From contig NZ_JADBEC010000001.1 in assembly GCF_014873945.1 (NCBI RefSeq), forward strand, positions 2,026,001 to 2,090,000: a stretch of 64,000 nucleotides of DNA, given 5' to 3'. The position numbers and the translations under genes are program-made. Shown in pieces: positions 27,218 to 36,695 of this stretch (positions are counted from its first letter, which is position 1; each line of letters starts with the position of its first letter). The notes under the pieces are model-generated. The model worked only from the letters and a program-made list of their open reading frames with translations. It had not been told where the DNA came from and searched no databases. Origin of the DNA: Rhizobium viscosum. GTDB taxonomy: Bacteria > Pseudomonadota > Alphaproteobacteria > Rhizobiales > Rhizobiaceae.

Positions 27218-27277
27218 TGCCTCGTGGTGATTTGGCCGGCCGGCTTGCAGCCACGTTAAATAAGTCGCTAAAGGGCC
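27218..27277 (+). ncRNA. SAM-II riboswitch
   Basis: The conserved core cgtggtgatttggcc ... gcagccacgttaaataagtc is present, matching the alphaproteobacterial metA motif (SAM-II pseudoknot aptamer). CGTGG pairs with CCACG to form P1. It lies about 60 bases upstream of metA. SAM binding is expected to lower metA expression. Confidence 0.92.
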
Positions 27278-27285
27278 GCGTGCGG

Positions 27286-27321
27286 ACCGGTAGCGATTCT
27301 TTCGCCGCCGGTTTTTTATTT
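27286..27321 (+). terminator. Terminator-like hairpin between SAM-II aptamer and metA
   Basis: ACCGG...GCGA-loop-TCGC...CCGGT followed by a long T-run just before the start codon. It could give transcriptional attenuation. Known SAM-II switches often act on translation, so the mode is open. Confidence 0.6.
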
Positions 27322-27338
27322 TGATCGAGTTGACCGCA

Positions 27339-28262
27339 ATGCCCATCAAGATCCCCGATACGCTGCCCGCCTTCGAAACCCTTGTGAACGAGGGTGTGCG
27401 GGTGATGACCGAAACGGTGGCGATCCGCCAGGATATCCGCCCGCTGCAGATCGGGCTGCTCAACCTCATGCCGAACAAGATCAAAACCGAGGTGCAGATG
27501 GCACGCTTGGTAGGCGCTTCGCCGCTGCAGGTGGAATTCTCGCTGGTCCGTGTCGGCAACCACAAGGCCAAGAATACGTCTGAAGAACATCTGCTCGCCT
27601 TCTACCAGACCTGGGAGGAAGTGAAGCACCGCAAGTTTGACGGCTTCATCATCACGGGCGCGCCAATCGAGACGCTGCCCTACGAGGACGTTACCTATTG
27701 GAAGGAAATGCAGCAGATTTTCGACTGGACCCGGACGAATGTTCATTCGACCATGAATGTCTGCTGGGGTGCGATGGCGGGGATCTATCATTTCCACGGC
27801 GTGCCGAAGTATGAGCTGAAGGAAAAGGCCTTCGGCGTTTACCGCCACCGCAATCTCAAGCCGTCTTCGGTTTATCTCAACGGTTTCTCCGACAATTTCG
27901 AGGTTCCGGTGTCGCGCTGGACCGAGGTGCGCCGGGCCGACATCGAGAAAGTCGACGGCCTCGAGATCCTGATGGAATCGAGTGAGATGGGCGTCTGTCT
28001 CGTCCATGAGCCGAAGGGTCGGCGGCTCTATATCTTCAATCATGTGGAATATGATTCCACATCTCTCTCGGACGAATATTTCCGCGACGTGAATGCTGGC
28101 GTGCCGATCAAGATGCCGCACAACTACTTCCCGCATAACGATCCGGCGCTCGCGCCGCAGAACCGCTGGCGCAGCCATGCGCATCTGCTTTTCGGCAACT
28201 GGATCAACGAGATCTACCAGACGACGTCTTACGATATCGAAGAGATCGGCTCGGACATCTGA
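27339..28262 (+). CDS. metA: Homoserine O-acyltransferase MetA, predicted acetyl-CoA type
   Basis: 307 residues. Activates homoserine for methionine synthesis. The catalytic Cys is residue 142 (NVCWGAMAG), the same number as in E. coli MetA. Residue 111 is Glu (TGAPIETLP), where succinyl-CoA enzymes such as E. coli MetA have Gly. Glu at this site is linked to acetyl-CoA use in Bacillus cereus and related work, so the product is probably O-acetylhomoserine. Controlled by the SAM-II riboswitch. The ATG at 27339 is chosen over an upstream TTG. Confidence 0.93.
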   Translation: MPIKIPDTLPAFETLVNEGVRVMTETVAIRQDIRPLQIGLLNLMPNKIKTEVQMARLVGASPLQVEFSLVRVGNHKAKNTSEEHLLAFYQTWEEVKHRKFDGFIITGAPIETLPYEDVTYWKEMQQIFDWTRTNVHSTMNVCWGAMAGIYHFHGVPKYELKEKAFGVYRHRNLKPSSVYLNGFSDNFEVPVSRWTEVRRADIEKVDGLEILMESSEMGVCLVHEPKGRRLYIFNHVEYDSTSLSDEYFRDVNAGVPIKMPHNYFPHNDPALAPQNRWRSHAHLLFGNWINEIYQTTSYDIEEIGSDI

Positions 28263-28287
28263 ACGTCACCGGTCCGGTTTAGAAATG

Positions 28288-28320
28288 ACGCCGTCGCATT
28301 TCTGCGGCGGCGTTTTGTTT
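28288..28320 (+). terminator. Terminator of metA
   Basis: ACGCCGTCGC / GCGGCGGCGT hairpin with a 6-base loop followed by TTTTGTTTT, 25 bases after the stop. Confidence 0.85.
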
Positions 28321-28402
28321 TCCGGCCCTGCCCGGTTGCGGTTTGCGGCGAATGGGGGCAGGTTCCGGTTCCTGAATTCTAGGGATGGAGTGAGCGTCGA
28401 TC

Positions 28403-29425
28403 ATGGCGGACAAATTGGAACGGGAAGTTTTCGGACAGACGAAGGATGGAGAGGCCGTCCATCGCGTCGTCATCCGCGGGGGTGGACTGACGGTCAAGGT
28501 ATTGAGCTGGGGTGCAGTCATCCAGGACGCGCGGCTAGAGGGTCATGATGCACCGCTCGTGCTCGGCTTCGAGGATTTCGCAAGTTACCTTGCTCATTCG
28601 CCCTTCTTCGGCGCGACGCCAGGACGCTGTGCCAACCGCATTGGCGACGGCAAGTTCACACTCGACGGCAAGGACTTCCAGCTCGAACTGAACGAGAAGG
28701 GCGTCACGCATCTTCACGGCGGCAGCAACAATATCGGTACACTCGTCTGGACGATCGTCGAGCACGAGTCCGACCGCGTCGTGCTGAAGATCGTCGATCC
28801 CGATGGCCGCGCCGGTTATCCGGGCAACTGCACGATCCAGGCGACCTATCGCGTGCATGGCAATGGCGAACTTTCCGTCAACTACGAGACGGTGACGGAT
28901 CAGCCGACAATCGCCAATGTCTGCCAGCACTCCTATTTCAATCTCGACGGCCGGGAGGATGCACTGGCGCATGACATCATGATCGCCGCCGACCACTACC
29001 TGCCGACCAACGAGAAGCAGATACCGACCGGCGAGATCCGCTCCGTCGAGGGCACCGCGTTCGACTTCCGGGTGATGGCGCCGATGAAGCGTTTCGATGG
29101 TCAGGACCAGGCGCTCTATGACCATAATTTCTGCTTCTCGCGCGAGCGCACAGCCAAGCGCTCAGTCGTGCTTGCCCGTAGCCTGCACTCTGGCGTCTCG
29201 CTGGAAGTGCGCACGACCGAGCCGGGCGTACAGTTCTATGCTGGCTTCAAGCTCGGTGTGCCGGTGCCCGGTCTCGGTGGCCGCAAGTATGGTCCATTCG
29301 CCGGCTTTTGCCTCGAAACGCAGATCTGGCCTGATGCTATCAACCATGCCGGCTTTCCGAATGCGGTTCTGCGTCCCGGTGAAGTGCTGCAGCAGGAAAC
29401 GGATTACATCTTCACGAAGAGCTGA
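28403..29425 (+). CDS. galM: Aldose 1-epimerase (galactose mutarotase)
   Basis: 340 residues. Interconverts alpha and beta anomers of hexoses; cytoplasmic, no signal peptide. Family words: FFGATPGRCANRIGDGKF, the catalytic His in NVCQHSYFNLDG, the DHNF sugar-binding Asp, and the catalytic base Glu in CLETQIWPDAINH. Ends with LRPGEVLQQETDY. An isolated gene between the metA terminator and its own. Confidence 0.92.
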   Translation: MADKLEREVFGQTKDGEAVHRVVIRGGGLTVKVLSWGAVIQDARLEGHDAPLVLGFEDFASYLAHSPFFGATPGRCANRIGDGKFTLDGKDFQLELNEKGVTHLHGGSNNIGTLVWTIVEHESDRVVLKIVDPDGRAGYPGNCTIQATYRVHGNGELSVNYETVTDQPTIANVCQHSYFNLDGREDALAHDIMIAADHYLPTNEKQIPTGEIRSVEGTAFDFRVMAPMKRFDGQDQALYDHNFCFSRERTAKRSVVLARSLHSGVSLEVRTTEPGVQFYAGFKLGVPVPGLGGRKYGPFAGFCLETQIWPDAINHAGFPNAVLRPGEVLQQETDYIFTKS

Positions 29426-29451
29426 GCTCTGCCGTCCGGCCAAGATCAATG

Positions 29452-29486
29452 AAACCCTCGCGGGACACGGCGAGGGTTTTTCTTTT
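29452..29486 (+). terminator. Terminator of galM
   Basis: AAACCCTCGC / GCGAGGGTTT with an 8-base loop and a T-rich tail. Confidence 0.88.
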
Positions 29487-29513
29487 TCGGTGAAGTGAAT
29501 CTGCTTGCCGATT

Positions 29514-29553
29514 GGTTCTAAATAGGTTCTATTGCATGCCCATGGATAGAACC
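29514..29553. promoter_or_regulatory. Probable GntR operator with three GGTTCTA heptamers
   Basis: GGTTCTA occurs at 29514 and 29525 (11 bases apart, same face of the helix) and its reverse complement TAGAACC at 29547. The cluster overlaps the start of the regulator gene, so autoregulation is likely. Confidence 0.55.
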
Positions 29554-30315
29554 AGTCTGATAGCGGAACTGAATGGCCGTGGGTTGCGCGACGAGGCGGC
29601 AACAGGACCGCTTTACAAGCGGCTGGCGCAGGCACTCACCGGCCTCATCCAGGAAGGTCTGCTGAAACCCGGAACGGCGCTGCCCGGCGAACGCGATCTG
29701 GCGGAAGCCCTGAAGCTTGGCCGCGTGACGGTTCGGACGGCCTATCGCGATCTCATGACATCGGGGGCGCTGGAATCGCGCCACGGCAGCGGCACTTTCG
29801 TTTCCAGCAGGGTGGAGCGCATGGAGCAGTCGTTGTGGCGGCTTTCCTCCTTCTCGGCGGACATGCGCTCACGGGGGCGCTCGCCGGCGGCGAAGATCCT
29901 GTCGCGCACCATCAACAATCCCTCCCCAGAAGAATCCTTCCTGCTCGGCCTCGGTGTGGATGAGCCGGTTTTGCGGCTCGATCGCCTTCGTCTGGCCGAC
30001 GGGCTCCCGCTTGCGATCGAACGCGCCGTCGTGCCGGTCAAATTTCTCGGCGAGGATGCCGCCGGCGAAGGCTCGCTCTATGATGCGCTTGCCCAGAGTG
30101 GCCACAAGCCGGTGCGCGCCATGCAGCGCCTGACCGCCGTCACGCTCGATCCTTCATCGGCGGCTATTCTTGCCGTCAAGGCCGGTGCGCCGGCGCTTCT
30201 GATCGAACGCGTTTCACGCCTGGAAGACCAGCGTGTCGTCGAATACACCCGCTCGCACTATCGTGGCGACGCCTATGATTTCGTTGCCGAATTGAGAATT
30301 GGAGATGACCTATGA
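29536..30315 (+). CDS. GntR/HutC-family regulator of amino-sugar genes
   Basis: 259 residues. N-terminal winged helix (GPLYKRLAQALTGLI, LPGERDLAEALKLGRVTVRTAYRDL, SRHGSGTFV), then a UTRA ligand domain from about residue 95 that binds a sugar phosphate in NagR/DasR relatives. It heads an operon with nagA and two SIS genes and overlaps the next gene by 4 bases, so GlcNAc-6-P or GlcN-6-P is the likely effector. The start is uncertain: ATG 29536 or 29542, neither with a ribosome site, both inside the probable operator. Confidence 0.88.
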   Translation: MPMDRTSLIAELNGRGLRDEAATGPLYKRLAQALTGLIQEGLLKPGTALPGERDLAEALKLGRVTVRTAYRDLMTSGALESRHGSGTFVSSRVERMEQSLWRLSSFSADMRSRGRSPAAKILSRTINNPSPEESFLLGLGVDEPVLRLDRLRLADGLPLAIERAVVPVKFLGEDAAGEGSLYDALAQSGHKPVRAMQRLTAVTLDPSSAAILAVKAGAPALLIERVSRLEDQRVVEYTRSHYRGDAYDFVAELRIGDDL

Positions 30316-31343
30316 GTGAGAACCAGTCGCTGATGCTGCAGGAAGCGGGCCAGTCGCCCGAGGTGGTCGCCACCCTGCTCGAAAAGGAAAAGCCGGCCTT
30401 TGCCGAAATCGCCCGGCTGTTCTCGTCCGCTCGCCCGAGCGTCGTGACGACGGCGGCGCGCGGTTCTTCCGACCATGCCGCGACCTTCTTCAAATATCTG
30501 TTCGAGATCACCTGCGGCGTGCCGGTCGCCTCGATCGGTCCGTCTATCGCCTCTGTTTATAACGCGCCCCTGCATCTGGAGGGCGGCATCCATTTCACCG
30601 TCTCACAGTCGGGCGCGAGCCCTGACATCGTGGCGCTGCAGGATGCGGCCAAGAAGGGCGGCGCAACGACGATTGCCGTGGTCAATGTCACAGACAGCCC
30701 CCTTGCGAACCAGGCCGATATCGTCCTCGGCCTCAATGCCGGCGCCGAAAAGAGCGTTGCAGCGACCAAGTCCTTCATTGCATCTGTCGCCGCCCTCACC
30801 GGCGTGACGGCTGCGATCGGGAGCAAGGCCGATCTGCAGGCGGCGCTCGAAAAACTGCCGGCCGCACTCGCTGCGACATCGGGCATCGATACGGCTGCTG
30901 CCGAGGAGGTTCTGTTCAGTGCCGCCTCGCTCTACACCGGTGGTCGCGGCACGGCTTTCGCCATTGCTCTGGAAGCTGCGCTGAAGGCCAAGGAGACTGC
31001 CGGCCTTCATGCGGAAGCCTTCTCTCTTGCGGAACTGATGCACGGGCCGATGCGTCTGGTGCAGCCGGGCTTCCCGATCGTCGGCTTCGTGCCTGAAGAT
31101 GCGGCCTTCGACAACAACGTGAAGGCACTCGACCGGCTTCAGAAGCTCGGCGCTACCACCGTGCCCTTCTCGACGAAGCCTCTTGCCGGCGTCAATCTGC
31201 AGGTTCCGACGACCGGCAACGGTCTCGTTGATCCCCTGGTTTCGCTGCTCGTCTATTACCGTCTGATCGAGTCCGTCACGCGTCGCAAGGGCTTCGACCC
31301 TGACAAGCCGGCAAACCTGCTCAAGGTGACGGAGACCGTCTGA
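30312..31343 (+). CDS. SIS-domain glucosamine-6-phosphate deaminase, NagB-II type
   Basis: 343 residues with two SIS domains and no glutaminase domain, that is, a GlmS isomerase half. SIS motifs: TTAARGSSDHAATFFKY, VSQSGASPDIV, GAEKSVAATKSFIAS and TGGRGTAFAIALEAALKAKE; the last resembles the GlmS catalytic region with LHAEAFSLAELMHGP. Such proteins (NagB-II, AgaS-like) convert GlcN-6-P to Fru-6-P and ammonia. Its place between a NagR-like regulator and nagA supports this. A phosphosugar isomerase of different substrate is the alternative. Confidence 0.85.
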   Translation: MSENQSLMLQEAGQSPEVVATLLEKEKPAFAEIARLFSSARPSVVTTAARGSSDHAATFFKYLFEITCGVPVASIGPSIASVYNAPLHLEGGIHFTVSQSGASPDIVALQDAAKKGGATTIAVVNVTDSPLANQADIVLGLNAGAEKSVAATKSFIASVAALTGVTAAIGSKADLQAALEKLPAALAATSGIDTAAAEEVLFSAASLYTGGRGTAFAIALEAALKAKETAGLHAEAFSLAELMHGPMRLVQPGFPIVGFVPEDAAFDNNVKALDRLQKLGATTVPFSTKPLAGVNLQVPTTGNGLVDPLVSLLVYYRLIESVTRRKGFDPDKPANLLKVTETV

Positions 31344-32494
31344 TGACCCGCAAGATCTTCACCGGCGCTCGTATCTTCGATGGCGAACGCTTCCATGACG
31401 AGCGGGCGCTGATCGTCAGGGACGAACGCGTCGAGGCGATCGTCGGCCTGAATAATCTGCCCGAGGGCGATGTCGTGACGCTGGCAGGTGGGGTACTGTC
31501 TGCCGGCTTCATCGATGCGCAGGTCAATGGCGGCGGCGGCCGCATGCTGAACGACGAGCCGTCACCGGACTCGATGTACATGATTGCCGACGGACATCGG
31601 CCGTACGGAACGACGGCGCTGCTGCCGACGCTGATTACCGATACAGCAGAAGCGACGGCTGCAGCGATCGAGGCGGCAAAGATTGCGGTGAAGACGAACC
31701 GCGGTGTTGCCGGTCTGCATCTCGAAGGTCCGCATCTGGCGCCGGCGCGCAAGGGTGCGCATCTCGCCGAGTTGATGCGTCCGGTCGAAGACAGGGATGT
31801 CAAAACCTTCATCGCCGCGCGCGAGGAAATCGGCACGCTGCTCGTCACCATGGCGGCGGAGCAGGTGACGGTTTCTCAGGTGCGCGAACTCAGCGAAGCC
31901 GGCGTCATCGTCAGTATTGGCCATTCCGACAGCACGAGCGAGGCAGCTGAAGCGCGTTTCGATGCGGGCGCACGGGGTGTCACGCATCTTTTCAACGCCA
32001 TGAGCCAACTGGCGCACCGCGCGCCGGGTCTTGTTGGTGCCGCGATTGATCATCCGTCCGTCTGGTGCGGCATCATTGCCGATGGACATCACGTCGATCC
32101 GAAGGCTTTGCGAACGGCACTGCGCGCCAAGCGTGGCGAAGGCAAGCTTTTCTTTGTGACCGATGCCATGTCGCTGGTCGGCTCTAAGATGGATACGTTC
32201 ACGCTGAACGGCCGTACCGTGCGGCGCGAAAGAGGCGGCTTCTGTTCCAAACTCGTGTTGTCGGATGGCACGCTGGCGGGTTCGGATGTCGATATGGCTT
32301 CGACGATCCGCTACGGCGTCACCTATCTGGAACTGACGCTTGCCGAGGCACTGAGGATGGCGACGCTGTATCCGGCGCGCTTCCTGAAGCTTGCCGATCG
32401 TGGTCAGCTCTCGCCGGGCGCGCGCGCCGATCTCGTGCACTTTACCGATGAGATCGAAGTAACGGCGACCTGGCTCAGCGGTGAACCGGTATAA
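31343..32494 (+). CDS. nagA: N-acetylglucosamine-6-phosphate deacetylase
   Basis: 383 residues, amidohydrolase superfamily. Removes acetate from GlcNAc-6-P. Metal and substrate motifs: [27 protein letters not shown] (Glu ligand), [13 protein letters not shown] and [15 protein letters not shown] (His ligands), and the catalytic Asp in FVTDAMSL. The start codon overlaps the stop of the previous gene (TGATG), so translation is coupled. Together with the NagB-II-like enzyme it feeds GlcNAc, for example from chitin or peptidoglycan, into glycolysis. Confidence 0.94.
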   Translation: MTRKIFTGARIFDGERFHDERALIVRDERVEAIVGLNNLPEGDVVTLAGGVLSAGFIDAQVNGGGGRMLNDEPSPDSMYMIADGHRPYGTTALLPTLITDTAEATAAAIEAAKIAVKTNRGVAGLHLEGPHLAPARKGAHLAELMRPVEDRDVKTFIAAREEIGTLLVTMAAEQVTVSQVRELSEAGVIVSIGHSDSTSEAAEARFDAGARGVTHLFNAMSQLAHRAPGLVGAAIDHPSVWCGIIADGHHVDPKALRTALRAKRGEGKLFFVTDAMSLVGSKMDTFTLNGRTVRRERGGFCSKLVLSDGTLAGSDVDMASTIRYGVTYLELTLAEALRMATLYPARFLKLADRGQLSPGARADLVHFTDEIEVTATWLSGEPV

Positions 32495-32505
32495 GGAGGC
32501 GGCCG

Positions 32506-33234
32506 ATGACAGACATCACTGACGCCTATTTCTCCAATCTGATCGGTCGGCTGGAAGAGTTGAAGCGGGCACTTGCCGAAGCAATGGCGCAGGCTGCCGC
32601 CGTGATCCTCGAGGCCGCCCGCGCCGATAAGCGTGTCTATGTCTTCGGCACCGGCCATTCGCATATGCTGGCGGAAGAGGTGCATTACCGCGCTGGCGGG
32701 CTTGCCTTCACGGTGCCGGTTCTCGTCGGCTCGGCCATGCTGCATGAGGGGGCGGTCATCAGCTCGGTCTATGAGCGCACGCAGGGCCTGGTGCGGCCGA
32801 TGCTGGAGCGTTACGGCATGCAGCCGGGCGATGTCATCATCATCGCCTCCAATTCGGGCGTAAATGCCGCGCCGATCGAGGCGGCCGACTATGCGCGTGA
32901 GATCGGTGCCAAGGTCATCGCCATCACTTCGATCGCCTATTCGACGGCGATTGCCAATGGCCGCCGGCGGCTTGCCGATGTGGCCGACGTGGTGCTTGAT
33001 AACGGGCTGCCGCCAGGCGACGCGGTCCTCGATCTAGAAGGCACGGGTCTTCGTGTCGGTCCGGTGTCTACGGCGGTCGGGGTGACGGTCATCAACGCCA
33101 TCTTCGCAGATGTTGCTTCGCAGCTTTCGAAATCCGGTGACGCGCCTGTCTATCTCAGCGCCAACATGCCGGGTGCGGCCGAGATCAATCAGAAGCTGGT
33201 GAAGAAGTACCGGCCGCGTAATCCTCATCTCTAA
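32506..33234 (+). CDS. SIS-domain protein, UPF0309-like
   Basis: 242 residues with a single SIS domain: [20 protein letters not shown], then [31 protein letters not shown]. This pattern matches the UPF0309/COG4821 group of putative phosphosugar binding or isomerising enzymes. It follows nagA by 11 bases and ends the operon at a strong terminator. A role in amino-sugar phosphate handling is inferred from position only. Confidence 0.82.
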   Translation: MTDITDAYFSNLIGRLEELKRALAEAMAQAAAVILEAARADKRVYVFGTGHSHMLAEEVHYRAGGLAFTVPVLVGSAMLHEGAVISSVYERTQGLVRPMLERYGMQPGDVIIIASNSGVNAAPIEAADYAREIGAKVIAITSIAYSTAIANGRRRLADVADVVLDNGLPPGDAVLDLEGTGLRVGPVSTAVGVTVINAIFADVASQLSKSGDAPVYLSANMPGAAEINQKLVKKYRPRNPHL

Positions 33235-33267
33235 GCAAATAGGCCGGCATGTTGCCGGCCTATTTGC
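33235..33267 (+). terminator. Terminator of the nag operon
   Basis: 15-base arms GCAAATAGGCCGGCA / TGCCGGCCTATTTGC around a 3-base loop, beginning at the stop codon. Confidence 0.85.
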
Positions 33268-33290
33268 TGTCTCGCCATCGGGCAAAAATA

Positions 33291-33324
33291 AAAACGGCCC
33301 GAAGCGGTTGCTTCAGGCCGTTTT
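33291..33324 (-). terminator. Terminator of efp
   Basis: AAAACGGCC...GAAGC-loop-GCTTC...GGCCGTTTT, a long stem with A/T tails on both sides; 22 bases after the efp stop on the minus strand. Confidence 0.88.
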
Positions 33325-33345
33325 AAACTCCGAAAACTGATGCAA

Positions 33346-33915
33346 TCAGTCCTTGGCGCGCTCGACGTAGGAATTATCTTCCGTCGCGATGACGACGCGG
33401 GTGCCGGCATCGATATGCGGCGGAACCGAGGTGCGGATGCCGTTCGAAAGCATGGCCGGCTTGTAGGAGGAGGAAGCCGTCTGGCCCTTGACGACCGGTT
33501 CGGTCTCGACGATCTCAAGCGTGACGTGACGCGGCAGTTCCAGCGCCAGCGGATTGCCTTCGTGGATCGACAGGATGCAGGTCATGCCCTCCTGGAGGTA
33601 GGCCTTCTGGTCGCCCATGGTTTCGGCGCTGACGACGACCTGGTCGTAGGTGGCCGGGTTCATGAAGTGGAAGCCTTCGCCATCTTCGTAGAGGTACTGG
33701 AAGTTAACGTCTTCCACGAAGGCGCGCTCGACCTGTTCGGTCGTACGCCAGCGTTCGGAAACCTTCACGCCGTCGACGATGCGACGCATGTCGACCTGGG
33801 TGACCGGCGTGCCCTTGCCCGGGTGGAAATTCTGAGCCGTGAGAACGACGTAGAGCTTGCCGTCGACATCGAGAACGTTGCCCTTGCGGACCGAAGAGGC
33901 GATGACCTTGACCAT
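33346..33915 (-). CDS. efp: Elongation factor P
   Basis: 189 residues, three beta domains. EF-P enters the ribosomal E site and rescues stalls at polyproline. Lys34 (HPGKGTPV) is the modified residue, matching E. coli numbering exactly. Domain II and III words are [23 protein letters not shown] and [18 protein letters not shown]. It is divergent from epmA-epmB, which supply the beta-lysyl modification of Lys34. Confidence 0.97.
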   Translation of the reverse strand: MVKVIASSVRKGNVLDVDGKLYVVLTAQNFHPGKGTPVTQVDMRRIVDGVKVSERWRTTEQVERAFVEDVNFQYLYEDGEGFHFMNPATYDQVVVSAETMGDQKAYLQEGMTCILSIHEGNPLALELPRHVTLEIVETEPVVKGQTASSSYKPAMLSNGIRTSVPPHIDAGTRVVIATEDNSYVERAKD

Positions 33916-34064
33916 AAGACTTCCTTGTAAGTCGGCTTTCGGCGTCGTAGAGGACAGTCAGAATAGTCCTGAAGACGCAAAATGTTTTTTCTTCGGGGCG
34001 GCACTAACCTAAAATCGCGGAAATAGCCACCCCATCCCCGCCGAATCCGGGAAGGAAGCGTTGT

Positions 34065-35129
34065 ATGAACCTCACGAGCGCCAAGGCGTCTCCCTGGTGG
34101 ACACCATCAGTGCATGCCGATCGTCGCCCGTTCCTCATCGGACGCAACGCGATCCAGTCAGCGCTGCGGGGTTATTTTGCCCGTGAGGACTTCATCGAGG
34201 TCGATACTGCGACGCTGCAGGTGTCTCCCGGTAATGAGGCGCATCTGCATGCCTTTGCAACGCTGGCGCTGACGACGGACGGACAGGCTGCGCCCTTTTA
34301 CCTACACACATCGCCGGAATTTGCCTGCAAGAAGCTTCTTGCCGCCGGTGAAGAACGCATTGGCTGCTTTGCGCATGTTTACCGCAACCGCGAGCGCGGG
34401 CCGCTGCACCATCCTGAGTTCACCATGCTCGAGTGGTATCGGGCGGGTGAAAGCTATGAGAGCCTGATGATGGATTGCGTGCGCATGCTGGCGCTCGCTG
34501 CCGAGACGGTCAAGACCGGGATGCTTGCCTATCGCGGGACCGAGTGCGATCCCTTCGCCGGGCCGGAGCGTATCAGCGTCGCAGAAGCGTTCGCCCGCCA
34601 TGCCGGCATCGATCTTCTGGCTTCTATATCTGCTGACGGCTCGACTGATCGCGCGCATCTTGCCGCCGAAATGCGGCGGATCGGCATGCGCGTTGCCGAT
34701 GATGATCATTGGGCCGATCTTTTCAGCCGGGTACTGGTGGAAAAGGTTGAGCCGCATCTCGGCTTCGGCCGCGTCACCATTCTCGACGAATATCCTGTTT
34801 CGGAAGCGGCTCTCGCGCGACCTTCGGCAGGCGATCCGCGCGTGGCGGAGCGCTTCGAGCTCTATGCTTGCGGCGTCGAGCTTGCCAACGGCTTCGGCGA
34901 ACTGACCAATGCCGCAGAACAGCGGCGGCGTTTCGAGATCGAGATGAGCGAGAAGATGCGCGTCTATGGTGAGACCTATCCGCTCGACGAGGATTTTCTG
35001 GCTGCGCTGGCGATCATGCCGGAAGCGAGCGGCATCGCGCTCGGCTTCGACCGGCTTGTGATGCTGGCGACGGGAGCGTCGCGGATCGATCAGGTGCTCT
35101 GGGCGCCTGTTGCGGAGTATGGTCGATGA
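34065..35129 (+). CDS. epmA: EF-P beta-lysylation protein EpmA (GenX/PoxA)
   Basis: 354 residues, a lysyl-tRNA synthetase class II core without the anticodon-binding domain. It activates (R)-beta-lysine and joins it to Lys34 of EF-P. Motif 2 is FAHVYRNRERGPLHHPEFTMLEWYRAG; motif 3 is GIALGFDRLVMLATGASRID. The start is 149 bases from the divergent efp start, and it overlaps epmB by 4 bases (ATGA). Confidence 0.95.
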   Translation: MNLTSAKASPWWTPSVHADRRPFLIGRNAIQSALRGYFAREDFIEVDTATLQVSPGNEAHLHAFATLALTTDGQAAPFYLHTSPEFACKKLLAAGEERIGCFAHVYRNRERGPLHHPEFTMLEWYRAGESYESLMMDCVRMLALAAETVKTGMLAYRGTECDPFAGPERISVAEAFARHAGIDLLASISADGSTDRAHLAAEMRRIGMRVADDDHWADLFSRVLVEKVEPHLGFGRVTILDEYPVSEAALARPSAGDPRVAERFELYACGVELANGFGELTNAAEQRRRFEIEMSEKMRVYGETYPLDEDFLAALAIMPEASGIALGFDRLVMLATGASRIDQVLWAPVAEYGR

Positions 35130-36178
35130 ACGTCTTGCGGCCGATCAAGAGTGTCGACGATCTCGTCAGATCAGGCCTGATCGAGGAGGCTGAGCGACTG
35201 GCGCTCGATGAGGTTGCTGCCCGCTATGCCATTGCGCTGACGCCTGCCATGGCAAGGTTGATCGATCATGCCGATCCGGCCGACCCGATTGCCCGGCAGT
35301 TTGTGCCCGATGCGGCGGAACTGGTGACCACGCCGGAGGAACGGGCCGATCCTATCGGCGACCATGCGCATAGCCCAGTGGAAGGCATCGTGCATCGCTA
35401 TCCGGACCGCGTGCTGTTGAAAGCCGTGCATGTCTGCCCGGTCTATTGCCGCTTCTGCTTCCGGCGCGAGATGGTGGGGCCGCAGGGGCTTGGCACTCTC
35501 GAGCCGGCGGCGTTGGCTGCCGCCTTCGACTATATTCGCGGCCACAGCGAGATCTGGGAGGTGATCCTGACCGGTGGCGATCCGCTGGTGCTTTCACCAC
35601 GTCGTCTCGGCGACATTCTAAGCGAGCTTGCGGCAATCCGGCATGTAAAAATCGTGCGTTTCCACACGCGGGTGCCGGTTGTCGATCCGCAGAATATCAA
35701 TGGGGAACTTATCGCCGCACTGAAGGCGAGCGGCAAGACAGTTTATGTCGCGCTGCACGCCAACCATCCGCGCGAGCTGACTGCGGAAGCGCGCGCCGCC
35801 TGTGCCCGTCTTGTGGATGCCGGCATCGTCATGGTCAGCCAGTCGGTGCTTCTGAAAGGCGTCAACGATGATCCCGATGTTCTGGCGGAACTGATGCGAG
35901 CCTTCGTCGAGGCGCGGGTGAAGCCCTATTACCTGCACCATCCGGATCTTGCGCCCGGCACCAGTCATTTCCGGCTGTCGATAGAGGAGGGGCAGAAAAT
36001 CGTCTCCTCGCTTCGCGGTCGTATCTCCGGTCTTTGCCAGCCCACCTATATTCTCGATATTCCCGGCGGTTACGGCAAGGCCGTGATCGGCGAAACCGCC
36101 GTGCAGGCAACCGGCGAGGGTTGTTATTCGATTTCGGACTATCGTGGCAACGAGCATCCCTATCCGCCCGTAGATTGA
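35126..36178 (+). CDS. epmB: EF-P (R)-beta-lysine synthase, lysine 2,3-aminomutase family
   Basis: 350 residues, radical SAM enzyme with PLP. The CxxxCxxC cluster motif is CPVYCRFCFRRE; the glycine-rich SAM contact is ILTGGDPLVL. EpmB (YjeK) converts S-lysine to R-beta-lysine for EpmA. The C-terminus is short, as in EpmB rather than the catabolic KamA, and it is translationally coupled to epmA. The third E. coli enzyme, EpmC hydroxylase, is not in the window. Confidence 0.95.
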   Translation: MNVLRPIKSVDDLVRSGLIEEAERLALDEVAARYAIALTPAMARLIDHADPADPIARQFVPDAAELVTTPEERADPIGDHAHSPVEGIVHRYPDRVLLKAVHVCPVYCRFCFRREMVGPQGLGTLEPAALAAAFDYIRGHSEIWEVILTGGDPLVLSPRRLGDILSELAAIRHVKIVRFHTRVPVVDPQNINGELIAALKASGKTVYVALHANHPRELTAEARAACARLVDAGIVMVSQSVLLKGVNDDPDVLAELMRAFVEARVKPYYLHHPDLAPGTSHFRLSIEEGQKIVSSLRGRISGLCQPTYILDIPGGYGKAVIGETAVQATGEGCYSISDYRGNEHPYPPVD

Positions 36179-36443
36179 CGCACGAAACGCGCTCTTGGCG
36201 TACCATTTCTGCACTTCGCACGGCTTGGGCGACTTGCCGCCGGATTTCTCGGGCTATATCAAACTATTGATAGAAATGAAGTATTAGGCCCCAGCTAAGC
36301 ATGATCCGTAAAATGCAAAGTATGAGTCTTAGTCATATTTAACTAATTATATTAGCGGAATGTTCTGTTTTCTCTACTAAAAGCACTCCCATGAAAAGGC
36401 GATGAATGCCGGCTCAGGATCATGAAAATCTGGAGTGAATGGG
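36179..36443 (+). promoter_or_regulatory. AT-rich upstream region of the carrier-protein operon
   Basis: 265 bases without a gene, clearly more AT-rich than its surroundings from about 36280. It has the dyad CTAAT-TAT-ATTAG (36343-36355) and GGAG before the carrier-protein ATG. It presumably holds the operon promoter; no consensus element could be assigned with confidence. Confidence 0.4.
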
Positions 36444-36695
36444 ATGAACAAGACAGTCCGCGACCTCGTAGCCAAGTTCGGTAAGCTTCCTGTGCCCGTT
36501 GATCAGGTTGCCGACGATGCGGATCTCTACGCTGCGGGCCTGACGTCCTTCGCTTCCGTGCAACTCATGCTCGGCATCGAAGAGGCCTTCGACATCGAGT
36601 TTCCCGATAATCTCCTGAACCGCAAGTCCTTCGCGAGCATCTCGGCGATCGTCAAGACGGTTGATCTCATCCAGGATAGCCGAAAGGTCGCCTGA
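36444..36695 (+). CDS. Aminoacyl carrier protein
   Basis: 83-residue acidic helical carrier protein. The phosphopantetheine site is expected at Ser35 in DLYAAGLTSFASVQLM; the usual ACP word DSL is replaced by LTS, as in the special carrier proteins charged by amino acid:[carrier protein] ligases. The helix III region reads IEEAFDIEFPDNLL. It is not the fatty-acid AcpP. The next gene overlaps by one base, and the matching ligase is two genes on. The ATG at 36444 is preferred over the GTG at 36435. Confidence 0.88.
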   Translation: MNKTVRDLVAKFGKLPVPVDQVADDADLYAAGLTSFASVQLMLGIEEAFDIEFPDNLLNRKSFASISAIVKTVDLIQDSRKVA

